Origin: Rhineura floridana
Lineage: Eukaryota; Chordata; Lepidosauria; Squamata; Rhineuridae
Assembly (NCBI RefSeq): GCF_030035675.1
Contig: NC_084492.1
Span: forward strand, 31,804,823 to 31,868,822
DNA length: 64,000 nt
Direction of reading: 5' to 3'
The number at the start of each line of letters is the position of its first letter. The first letter of the stretch is position 1. Below are positions 45,969 to 55,907 of the stretch, piece by piece. The notes beneath the pieces were generated by a model. It was not told the origin of the DNA. It was given only the letters and a program-made list of their open reading frames with translations, and searched no databases. Both the position numbers and the translations under genes were made by a program.

Positions 45969-46166
45969 CAAGGACTGTAGCTCAGTGGTAGAGCATCAGC
46001 CTTGCACACAGAAGATCCCACGTTCAATCGCTCATGTCTCCAGGTAGGCCTGGGTAAAGCTCCTGCCTTAAATGCTGGAGAACCACTGTTAGTCAGCATG
46101 GACAATACTCAGCTAGATGGACCAATGTCTGACACAGCATAAGGCAGCTTTCCCTGTTCCTATGAC
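45969..46166 (+). mobile_element. tRNA-derived SINE, near full length
   Basis: A box GTAGCTCAGTGG, CTTGCACACAGAAGATCCC, degenerate B box CGTTCAATCGC, end AAGGCAGCTTTCCCTGTTCC. Confidence 0.85.
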
Positions 46167-46272
46167 TCCCAACTCCCACCATCCCTGACCATGGAGTGTG
46201 CTGGGCGGAGATGATGGCAGCTAGAGTCCAAGAGATCTGGAGGGCATCCAGTTGGGGAAGGCTGGGCTAGAG
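46167..46272. repeat. Short hairpin interspersed repeat
   Basis: CCAACTCCCACCATCCCTGA at left, with GGCAGCTAGAGTCCAAGAG and TTGGGGAAGGCTG at right. Confidence 0.6.
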
Positions 46273-46290
46273 ATCAACTTTTATTTATAT

Positions 46291-46428
46291 CAGCCTTCTC
46301 CAACGTGGTGTCCTCTAGATGTTGTTTGGTTACAACTCCCATAACTCCTGACCATTGGCCATGCTGGTTGGGGCTGATGGGAGCTGGAGTCCAATAACAT
46401 CTGGAGAGACCCAGGTTGGGAAGAGCTG
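46291..46428. repeat. Short hairpin interspersed repeat
   Basis: Ends CAGCCTTCTCCAACGTGG and CCAGGTTGGGAAGAGCTG, inner GGTTACAACTCCCATAACTC and GGGAGCTGGAGTCC. Same subtype as 27836-27976. Confidence 0.7.
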
Positions 46429-47084
46429 TCCTTAGAGTTACACAACAAGAAAGGCACGTCTCTATATTTATTTATTGTTTAACTTGGCTTAACTTTAGTC
46501 TGTACCCCATTTTACTTCTCTGCAGATCAAGACATTCATACTACCAATATATTTGCAATGCCCCCCCACACAGGGGGGGATCAGGATTGCACCTGGTGCT
46601 CCCCTTCCCCCCCACCTGCAGTCAGCCTCCTTGTGTTCATCATAACTTCTGAACAGAGTGTACATGTATACATATCTGTAGGTACAGATTGTATGGTGGC
46701 TCAGAGCACAATCTGTGGGAATGTGCAGCTTCTACACATGTAGATTCTGTTCAAAGGTTATGAGAAATGGATAGAAGAGGTCAGGGTAAGGCCAGAAGCT
46801 TTGATCCCATCCTCACTCCCCACCCATCCCCCTGGTGAGCATTCAGTCACCACAAACGTACATGGGAGGCTGGTCACCCTCAGAGCAAGGAGGATGCAGA
46901 GCCCTACCAGTACTTTTACCACTGTGTTACTTAAGTGTCCAGAGTATCTTTGCAAGGGAAGATGAAGACAAAACCAGGGCAAATTGACCCTGTCTCCAGC
47001 GACCTTCCTTAGCCGCCCCACCGGGAACAGGAGTGACTAGCCACCACTGCAAATATATGAGTTATGCCAGTGACTTTCAGACAT

Positions 47085-47170
47085 AAGAACTGCTGAATCA
47101 GGCCAAAGACCCATCTAGTCCAACCTCCTGTTCTCACAGTGGCTAAGCAGACACCTATGGGAAGCCCCCA
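47085..47170 (-). mobile_element. CR1-like LINE extreme 3' end
   Basis: CATAAGAACTGCTGAATCAG, CATCTAGTCCAACCTCCTGT, CTATGGGAAGCCCCCAAG. Confidence 0.6.
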
Positions 47171-47276
47171 AGCTGCTCATACTTTGGCTTTGACTGAACG
47201 GTTTCCACACTGGGTATGCTCTGCAATCACTGTGTGTTGCAAAAGACTCCAGGTATATATTCTAGGGTGCACACTT

Positions 47277-47400
47277 GCGGTTGTATCCAACAGTAGTCCT
47301 GCTCAGAGAAGACCTGTTGAAATAAATGGAGCTAAGTAAGGCATGTCCATTAATTTCAATGGGTCTACTCTGAACAGGACTAATGTTGGATACAACCCTA
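47277..47400. repeat. 124-bp palindromic CCCATTGA-type element
   Basis: GGTTGTATCCAACAGTAGTC pairs with ACTAATGTTGGATACAACC; inner part TGGGTCTACTCTGAACAGG. The best copy of this family here. Confidence 0.75.
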
Positions 47401-47650
47401 CTCTTTGGAACTCCCTGCCTATTGACACTAGGCTAGCATCTTTGCTGTATCCCTTTTGGCGCCTGCTTAAAACTTTTCTGTTTAGGCCAGCCTTTCCAGA
47501 CACATAGATGCTGGCTGGTTTTGATCTTTTTAGTTAGTAGCTTTAAATATGTTAAATTGCTATGTTTTATTGATAATTTTAATGTTTTTGTAAACCACAG
47601 AGAGGTCATTACATTCAAATGATTATATAAATTTTGTTAATTAAACAAAC
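47401..47650 (+). mobile_element. L2/CR1-clade LINE 3' fragment
   Basis: Degenerate coding end (LWNSLP-like, then KTFLF) followed by AATGTTTTTGTAAACCACAG and an A/T-rich tail. Confidence 0.6.
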
Positions 47651-47939
47651 AAACAAACAAATCCATCCTTCCGTTCCTATGGGACATTGGCGCAGCGTTG
47701 GACCTCATTGCTGACTTTCATGAGCACACTCAACACTCCTCTCTGGCTGAACATTACAGGAGGAAATCAGTGGGCAAGTTGTCTTCAGAATAGTTTGCCA
47801 TTGATTTTCTCAAGAACCTCTGATAAGCTTTTGAGGGCGCCCCGGGTTCCTCAGGGCAATTTGAAAACCACTGGCCTGTGTTGTTTCACCGTTGCCTTCC
47901 ATTCTTGTCTCCCTTTCTTCTTTGGGAGTACTTTTTCAT

Positions 47940-48457
47940 TATTACCTGACAGATTTTTATCCCACCTTTATGTAGCCTCACAAGGTGGCTTATTTAAACA
48001 GTAATTCAATACAACTGTACAACCACACCCAAACATCTTAAAATAACATTAAAATTGCATAGAACAGCAGCATTAAATATAATATTGAACAATAAAAAGT
48101 AGCAGAGAAATATTTGCTGATACAGATCATAAAATTAAATGCAAGCTGGAATTAGAAGGACTTTAAGAATCTCCAAATATACTGAAGGGATCATATGAAT
48201 CTCTTTAGGATGGGTATTCCACAGGAGCAAGGCCACCACCATTCCTGGTTACTTGCCAACCTGACAACTCTCATCAGAGCAGGGCCCCAGATGATGATCT
48301 TAAGACCAGGGAAGGTTCATGTGAGTGCAGGCAGCCCTTCAAATAGTCTAGCTCCTAAATATTTAGGGTTTTGAAGGCCAGTACCAGAACACCTTCAGTT
48401 GGGCCCGGAAACAGACAGACAGCTAACATAACTAGCACAGATTAGGTGAAATATGAT
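47940..48457 (-). mobile_element. CR1-clade LINE fragments, interrupted at 48458 (resumes 48915-49160)
   Basis: ATCCCACCTTTATGTAGCCT near 47958 and TTTGAAGGCCAGTACCAGAA near 48372 match LINE stretches in reverse. ACTACAGTAATCTAACCTGG after the insertion belongs to the same element type. Confidence 0.5.
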
Positions 48458-48906
48458 TAAGGATGGAAAGGTCTGTCAATTTTGGTTCTCACAGGTTCTC
48501 TTTCTTCCAATCTTAAATTTAGTTCTCCACATTTTTGCAGCAATTTGTGATATTTTTTAAAAAAAGATCCTCCTGAAATTTTTCCAGCATTTTAGTGCAA
48601 ATTTCACCTAATAAACATAGTTTTGTAGGTACCTTTGACTATTGTACATGGTTTTGCAAGCTATTTATCATCATATAGCTCATTTGTCCATGTTATTTTC
48701 ACTTATATATTCATTTTTATGCACACTTTCCCCTAATATATGCATTTTTGTAAACATTGTTTGGTTGGCGAACTGCATTGCAAAATGTGAACAAGTGTGA
48801 ATTTCGAAGGATGGCTGTGTTTCGGTTCTCATATTGTTTCAGAAAGTGCAAATTTGATAGATTCAGCTTGAAATATAAACTGAAACAAATTTCTCCCTCA
48901 TCCCTA
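48458..48906 (+). mobile_element. hAT-like element, 440-bp family, 449 bp, with target duplication
   Basis: Ends TAAGGATGG and TCATCCCTA. Flanks AATATGAT (48450-48457) and AACATGAT (48907-48914) agree at 7 of 8 positions. Inserted in LINE sequence. Confidence 0.82.
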
Positions 48907-49167
48907 AACATGATCCAAACATCTAGACCCTACAAATGACCAATTTTGTATCAGTTAAAGTTTTCAAACCATATTTAAGGTCAGCCACTTGGAGAGTGCA
49001 CTACAGTAATCTAACCTGGACATGTGCCAACCAAGGCAAGCTCTGCCTTCACCATATAAGGCTATTGTTGATGAAACAACCGAAATTGGTAAAAATAACT
49101 TCTGACTGTGACATCACCTGTGCCTCCATAAAGTCCTAGACCACCTGGAAATCTTGCCCCCCACAAG

Positions 49168-49305
49168 AAAGGGCTGTAGCTCAGTGGTAGAGCATCTGCT
49201 TTGCATGCAAAAGGATCCAGGTTGAATCTCTGGCATGCCGAGATAGGGCTGGGAATGTCCCCTGCCTCAAACCCTGGATAGTTTCTGCCACTTGGTATAA
49301 ACCAG
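49168..49305 (+). mobile_element. tRNA-derived SINE, first part (resumes 49441-49518)
   Basis: A box GTAGCTCAGTGG, TTTGCATGCAAAAGGATCC and body to TTTCTGCCAC. After the hairpin it continues GTAGACAATACTGGCCGAGA. Confidence 0.8.
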
Positions 49306-49440
49306 TGTTCTTCAACTTTGGATCCCCAGATGTTGATGGACTACAACTCCCATCATCCCTGACCACTGACCAGGCTATCTGGGGAAGATGGGAGTTAACA
49401 GTCCAATAACAGCTGGGGACCCAAGGGTGAAGAATAGTGG
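49306..49440. mobile_element. Hairpin element nested in SINE
   Basis: Ends CCAGTGTTCTTCAACTTTGG and CCAAGGGTGAAGAATAGTGG are inverted with a few mismatches. Inner GGACTACAACTCCCATCATC pairs with GATGGGAGTTAACAGTCC. Confidence 0.75.
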
Positions 49441-49518
49441 TATGTAGACAATACTGGCCGAGATGGACCAGTGGTCCAGTTCGTATGACAGCTTCTTATG
49501 CTGCTCTATGTTCCCTAA

Positions 49519-50388
49519 GTCCTGCTTTCTGTCCTCTCCTTTGGAGGAAGGACAGGGTATTAAATAATTAAATAATATCCTTCCATCACCCACCCCCACC
49601 TCTGAAAAGGTAGTGCCTGGATTTGTAGTACAGCTACGCCCTTTCTGAAAATTCTCTGCAGTCACAGAACTACAGTTCCCAGGGTTCCTTGGGGATGCCA
49701 TGGCACTCCAACAGGATTTCCAAATTGGCATGTTTTTGTGCAATACTCAGGCAAATGGAGAGGGAGTGGTGGGCAAGGAGGAGAGAAAGCATGACTAAAG
49801 GTTGTTTTCACAAATGCCAAACTGGTGCTTTTCTTTTCTCAGGTCTGTAATTCAAATGCAGGAAACCTTGAGTATGGCTCTGTTGGGCCCCACATGAGCA
49901 ACATTCACAAGGACATAGTCTAGGCTAAAATGCATTCTTGGAGAGTTTTTGCACAAGATCCTGAAAGCTTTCCCCCGTATGTCTGAAATTCTAATGTAAA
50001 ACCCATAGAGGGTGGGGAGCGCTTCCAGTTTAATAATGGATCCTCCCCTCCCCTTCGCTCTACTTTCTATCCTGCATTAATAATATTCACACATGCATTC
50101 ATATAGTATCAGAGATGGGTAGAATAATGCATTACAAAGAAAACACAGGGCTGCCGCTGAAAATGGCATCCACATATTGCATTTTCCTGTAATGTCTAGT
50201 AAGAAAAGCCACACACACAGTAATCCCATGCCTCCACATCATTATGCTATACATTTCCCATCCACACCCCTCAATATAATTGGCTTCTGCTCACACACAC
50301 ACAAAAACAGAGGAAACACTCAACATGAACATGACAGAGGTGCTCTTTTCAGTGGCAGCTCCACGTTTCTTGGATGTGTGAAATCAGG
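49519..50388. other. Intergenic, no repeat recognised
   Basis: 870 bp without a supported gene. Confidence 0.4.
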
Positions 50389-50515
50389 GATGCTTCACCT
50401 GTGGTCCTCCAGATGTTGTTGAATTCCAATTCCCATCAGCCCCAGCTAACATGGCCAATGGACAGGGGTGGTTGGAACTGCAGTCCAACAACTTCTGAAG
50501 GGCTACAGCTTAGCA
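50389..50515. repeat. Short hairpin interspersed repeat
   Basis: GGTCCTCCAGATGTTGTTGA at left and TGCAGTCCAACAACTTCTGA at right. Confidence 0.65.
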
Positions 50516-50602
50516 ACCCACCAACCTAAATTTAAAAAGATGACAGCCTAACTGTAATGAGCAGGTAGTTCACCAAAAACAACCAGTCTTACAGCTTAAT
50601 CC

Positions 50603-51031
50603 TAGGGATGGAGGAGAAATTCAATTCAGTTTGCCAAATTTATCAAATCTGCACTTTCCAAAACAACATGAGAACTCAAACACAGCCATCCTTCAAAATT
50701 CACACTTATCTGAATTTTGCAGTGCCGTTCTCCAACTAAGTAATGTTTGCAAAAACTCATATATTAGAGGAAAGTGTGCATACAAACGAATATATGAGTG
50801 AAAACAGCATACAAAAAGGCATTATATTAGGGAAAATTCCCTGCCCATTAATCAAAACTGCATACAAAATATGTTAATTAAGAGAAATGCACACTAAAAT
50901 ACTGGAGAATTTTCATGAGGATTTTTTAAAAAAGAAATTTGCAAATTGCTGCAGAAATGTGGAGAACTGAATTTAAGATTGGAAAAATGAGAAAGTGAGA
51001 GAAGCACAATGGACAGATCCTTCCATCCCTA
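50603..51031 (-). mobile_element. hAT-like element, 440-bp family
   Basis: Ends TAGGGATGGAGGAGAAATTC and CTTCCATCCCTA. Flanks CTTAATCC and TTTACTAC agree weakly (5 of 8). Confidence 0.75.
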
Positions 51032-51982
51032 TTTACTACAAAGTAAAACTCACTTTGTTCAGTGCTGCTTAGATCCAGGTAAGTGTGCATGAGATAACAG
51101 CCTGAACATCTCTAAACTGATGAAAGATACCTGGCTTTCAAAGCTTGTGACATTTTAAACAACTGGTCAGCCCCATTAAAAAAAAAAAGAACTTATCATT
51201 TCTATTCCTAGATCTCCTGTCACTCTGCTAACACACACAACTGCTAGCTTTTCCTTGCTTTCATTTAAACTGATTTTTAAAATAAATCATCATCATCATA
51301 ACACCTGGCAACTGCTTTTTGTTCACACCAATATTGCTTTGTTCGATTTAAGAGGGCCCTGGATCAACGCTCATTACAGGCCTGACTTGTAGTTAGTTTT
51401 AATATTCTAGAATTGTGCAAGATCAATTTTTGAAGTTAACTGCCAAAGAGAGAAAAAGGGGGGGGAGGAACCCTACAGAAAAGGGGGAGTGAGGGAGGTG
51501 GGATGGTTTTAATTTGATGGCACTCAGTTTCCTGAATTCTAAAGCTAGGAGTCACAGTTAACAGAAATGTGTTTTAATATTCTTTATAGGCAAATACAAC
51601 TCCAGAGGAAAAGCCTCCCCTTTTAAATTTCCCCCTTCTCATTTTTATAAGCCCAAGTGTCTTTCCAGGTTGAACCCCCCCCCTCCCTCTCCTCCTCAGA
51701 CTGGCAGGTAAAACTAAAGTGACTCTAAGTGGTTTGACCTCTCGCCAAGCGGGCCAATTTTCAACACTTTGCCAAGGAAAGGGAGCCTATCCCTCCCCTT
51801 ACTGCTTTCTCCTTCTCTCCCCACCCCCAACTTAGGATTGACATGCAAAACCTTGCAGATTTCTTCAGTTAGAACAAAATTTGGAGGGGGTGAGTTATCC
51901 GGAGCCAAGTGATTCCATTTATCCCCCCTTTCCCCCTACACTTTAAGAGGCTTTAAAAAAACAAAAGAGGCGAGAGTAACGT

Positions 51983-52075
51983 TTCTAGGCTGCAATTCTA
52001 TGCACACCTCCTTGAACGTAAGCCCCATTGAACACCGTGGGACTTATTGCTGAGTTAAATATGGACAGGACTCTG
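51983..52075. repeat. Short CCCATTGA-type repeat
   Basis: GTAAGCCCCATTGAACACCG and TGGGACTTATTGCTGAGTTA. Further copies lie at about 52572-52650, 54042-54150 and 54230-54312. Confidence 0.6.
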
Positions 52076-52079
52076 CTGC

Positions 52080-52900
52080 CAAGCTAGCAGGCACCTTTTC
52101 TTCGCCTGCCCGTCTCGCGTAAGCGAGCCCTTGAGTGTCCTGCCGCAGTTTCCCTGGAACAAACGGTCACTTTGGCTGATGTAATTTTAGGGGAAAGGGG
52201 GAGGAGGAGAAAGAAGAGGGCTTCGCCGCTTTCCAACGCGGCAGCCCAACACCCCTCAACGCAGCCGCTTTTTAAGAGATCTCCGGCACGCGCAATATCC
52301 CAGATTCGCTTGGTTTCCGCAGTCGAAAAGGCCTCCAACGCCTCTCTACAAACGAGTGAAATTGACGCGTGCGGGAGAGGAGGGGGCTCCCTCGCGAAGG
52401 ACAATTCGATGACGCGCTAACGGGCTAGCCAATTGGGCTCGGCCAATGGAGCCTTTCCAAGATCCAAAGTTGCAGTTTTTGAAAAAGTGCCACACAGAGC
52501 CTCCCCCTGCCCGAGCCAGGAGGATGGAAACGCTTGCCTTCCGCAAGCTCGTCCCAAAGTGGGCGGCTGGAGCCTCTGCCTGTTTACTCAAAAGTAAACC
52601 CCATCGAGTTCAATGGGGTTCCATGAAAGCGCGCCTACGAGTGCAATAAAGGTTCTACAGGCAGGATTCGAGTCATTTCATTCGACATTACAAAACCTTT
52701 AAAAAAATGTCTTGAGCAGGGATCGCGTTCACAAGTGACGCGAAGGCAGCCCCGCATTTGGGTTCTTGCGTCTCCCCCCACCCTTTGTCTTGGGCGCGTC
52801 ACTTGTGAACGTTCGCCCAGGCGGGAACGCTGCATGCAGCAGACCGACCGCAGTTCAAATATCTAGCAAAAAACGAAGTCCAGGGAAAATATCAAGCGCT
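52080..52900. promoter_or_regulatory. CpG-rich patch downstream of IRX3
   Basis: CG-dense sequence (for example TCTCGCGTAAGCGAGC and CCGGCACGCGCAATATC) within AT-rich flanks, 3-4 kb past the IRX3 end. May be a small CpG island acting as an enhancer or non-coding RNA promoter. No supported ORF. Confidence 0.45.
52726..52811. repeat. Perfect 17-bp inverted repeat with 52-bp loop
   Basis: CGTTCACAAGTGACGCG at 52726-52742 and CGCGTCACTTGTGAACG at 52795-52811 are exact reverse complements. Confidence 0.95.
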
Positions 52901-53909
52901 TACAAAACGACCCTGGTCCCCCCCCTCGAGCTTTTATCCACCATATCATTTGCCATAAGAAAATCAAGGCGCGACACCGTTGTCTCCTGCAACCTTCAAA
53001 AAAATCTATTTTTCTTTCCTTTTCTCTCTCTCTCTCTCCCCCCCCCCCCATTACCTCGCTGCTCCATTTCCGGGGTTGGAGGTGAGGTAAGAGAAAAGGC
53101 AAGCAATAGCTACCAACCCAGAGTAAAAAATAAGGTCCTTGAGACGTCGTAGATTTTATTGGAGGCTGTTGAGATGGCTACTGACTTCTCCCTTCGCCCA
53201 CCAAGCTCGCTCCAGACGTCCCAAAACGCTCCCCTGCCATCTTACTAATGACAGCAGCCACCGCCAGTCTGATGCCCTTCAGATGTTGTTGGGACTCCAG
53301 GGCGTTTTGAAAGGGATTCTTCCTGGGCGTCCATTCTATCATTCAAACGGCTGGCACGTGGAAGTCTCTCTACAATTTACAGGTCCTGACATTTGGATTG
53401 AGGCAAAGGTGATTCAAACTTAAAAAAAAGAAGTGAAGACACCCTTGCAAATACATTTACATAAGTTACCAGCCCAGCAGTATTCTTAGTAGCCTGCCCA
53501 TCCACCAGTAAAGACATGGATGAAAAAGCTAATCAAAATTAAAAACTGCTACTTATGATCCAGGCCCTGCTATAGCAGAATTCTTATAGGGTGAAAGAAA
53601 TAATAAAAAAAACGGAAGATACAAAGAACCAGCCATCACAGTGCACCAAGCAGAGAGGTTTTTTTGTTACGTTTTTCAGAAAGACTGGTGGTTTGTAAGC
53701 GCCCTAAGAATTATTGTACAATAATAATGTGAACCCTTTCTGTTCAATTTCACTAAAATTTCACACCTCTAGTCAGCGTTTTGGTGGCTTCCAATATGAA
53801 TTTGGTTTCTTGGTTCATGGATTAAATTTTAGGGGTCCATTTGTGTCCCCTGGGTGTCCGAAAACTAGGACTTGGTGTCCATTTGGACACACAACTATTA
53901 CTTTCAAAA

Positions 53910-54022
53910 TGCCTCGTGGGACTCCAACTCCCATCAGGCCCAGCTAGCAATGATGCCTAGTAGTCAGGGGTGATGGGAACCAAAGTCTGGGGCACGGCAG
54001 GCTGGGGAAGGTTGAGCTAGAT
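53910..54022. repeat. Short hairpin interspersed repeat
   Basis: GGGACTCCAACTCCCATCAG at left and GGGTGATGGGAACCAAAGTC at right. Confidence 0.6.
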
Positions 54023-54831
54023 CAGTCTGTCGCCCCGCTCCAATACATAAGGCACATGCCTGCTCTGAAGTAAGCCCCACGGAGTTCACTGGGGCCGACT
54101 CCCAGAGAGGTGATGATGGAAGATTGCAGCCTAAGTCCGTCTGGTTTGGTTTTGAGCAAAGCCATCAGCGAGCCTTCCCGAACAGAAGGCGAGAAGTCAG
54201 ACGAAAGGGAAAAGGCTCGTCGAAAGAAAGAACGAAACGCTGCAACCCCATGCAAACTTACCTGGGAGTAAGTTGCTACTGGTCCCAGTGAAACTTACTT
54301 TCGAGTAAACGTACATAAAGTGAGGTGGGTGCCCAACGCGGGGAATGCAAAAACAGGCGACGTGCTTTCCGCCTGCTGAGGGCGCTCCAGCTTCAGGTTT
54401 CACCCGCGCTCGTCCAAAGCCAAGCCGGCGGCTTCCCGACCCCCTCTCACTTTCTGAGTGTTGTTTTTTTTAAAATAAATAGAAACGGTTGGATAATGAA
54501 TATAAAATAATCACAGGAGATAGCGATCCTGCTGCTTCCCACCCAACCCCCGCCCCGCAGTCCCTCCCGTGCGCTGCCAACTCAGGCAGCAATAGCTTAA
54601 TCCAAGTCTCCTTTAAGGAGAGACCCTCCCCCAAAAGGGAGGAAGACCCTCTTCTCTTCTTCCTTTTCCTTCAGAGCTTGCCTCCCCCCCCAAAAAAAAC
54701 TTGTGTCTCTTGAGCCGTAAAAAAGGACGTAGAGAATACGCGGCTGACTTTCCCAACCTGTCTGTACCGGAATGATTCAAACAACAGCTGTCTCGAAGCT
54801 TCAGCCCGATCCTTACACTAACCTGGGGGGG

Positions 54832-54834
<3 letters not shown>

Positions 54835-54926
<92 letters not shown>
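54835..54926. repeat. (TC)n(AC)n compound microsatellite
   Basis: About 19 TC units followed directly by about 27 AC units, 600 bp beyond the IRX3 3' end. Confidence 0.97.
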
Positions 54927-54928
<2 letters not shown>

Positions 54929-55551
54929 GGTAATGCTTGGTAGTTGTTGGGTGTTTTTTTTAAAAAATAATCAAACAGTGCACAGAGAGCAACTTCTAGC
55001 TTTGAACTACAACTGAGACTGCACAGGATTTTGCAGCCCGCACGTAAAAGAGTTTCTCTGCCTCTCAACATGCAAGCTGGAAAATAAGAGGCATTGAAAC
55101 CAACGGGACTTGCTTTCAAGCAAACTTTTCACCGGGCAGTGGGAGTCCAGGCGTTGTGGATCAGCAGGGGGTGTCCTTACAGGGATTTTTTTAAAAACGT
55201 TAAGACATGTTCTTTAAAAAATAAATTGATACAGCAAACAAATCTAGAACCCCAAATATGGAACTCAAAAAATAAATAAATCTAAAGAATGAGTCCTTTC
55301 TCTCTCCTGTATATACAGTACACGCATTCCCCATTTTCCTCTAAAGAGCACATCGCTGCGTTCTGCACCCAGAATTTCTACTGATTTTCATTCTCAAAAT
55401 TATAGGAAACCAAGACCTCTAGATCTGGTGGCCTCTAAAGACAGTTACCCCTCTGGAAATCTAAAGACTTTAAACCGGTTTAAAGATTTCAACATGTTAT
55501 CACCAAAATGTCATAAGGAAATAATAATAATACCAGTAGGTATCAGAAAAT

Positions 55552-55852
55552 TGTAGTCAAAGTGGCAACAGTTTATTAGCCAAAAATATATACTTTCTTG
55601 TACAATTTGGTTCACACATATGTACATTTTTTTTTTACTATATATACAAAAAAATGAAGACGCCTATTTTGCACTGGACTTCAAAAAAACCTCACGAGTT
55701 CAGCTAATCCAGATGATAGCACAGAAGCAGAGTTTTTTTAACTTGGTTTTTGTAAAAAAAAATCATTTAATACATGGACATGCTTACAAGTTGTAACTAT
55801 ACAGAGATTTTTTTATTTTACAATCATTAGAACAATAATTAAAAAAAATTAG
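55552..55852 (-). other. IRX3: IRX3 3' untranslated region (predicted)
   Basis: AT-rich sequence after the stop with long T and A runs. The end is inferred from the AATAAA at 55572-55577 plus about 20 nt. An earlier AATAAA at 55812-55817 lies only 36 nt after the stop and is less likely. No transcript evidence is available. Confidence 0.55.
55572..55577 (-). terminator. Candidate poly(A) signal AATAAA of IRX3
   Basis: A canonical hexamer on the minus strand (TTTATT on plus), about 280 nt beyond the stop and followed by a TGTTG-containing stretch. Another hexamer exists at 55812-55817. Confidence 0.5.
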
Positions 55853-55907
55853 CTATGATGATGACAACGCAGATAGAACCAGAGCTGCATCAAGTTGGTT
55901 CTGAGGC
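55853..55907 (-). CDS. IRX3: IRX3 coding exon 4 with stop codon (residues 488-505)
   Basis: Acceptor TTTTCTTCCAG is followed by one base completing an Arg codon, then [17 protein letters not shown] and TAG (55853-55855). This is the invariant IRX3 C-terminus, so the gene is intact to its end. Confidence 0.95.

Noticed and set aside
1953-49240. Possible tRNA genes from A/B-box matches
   Set aside because: Each is followed by the same SINE body and tail, with no cloverleaf or acceptor stem completeness; they are SINE heads.
1-55000. FTO or other neighbouring gene exons expected 3' of IRX3
   Set aside because: No recognisable FTO peptide or splice-bounded conserved exon was seen; the window probably stops short of it.
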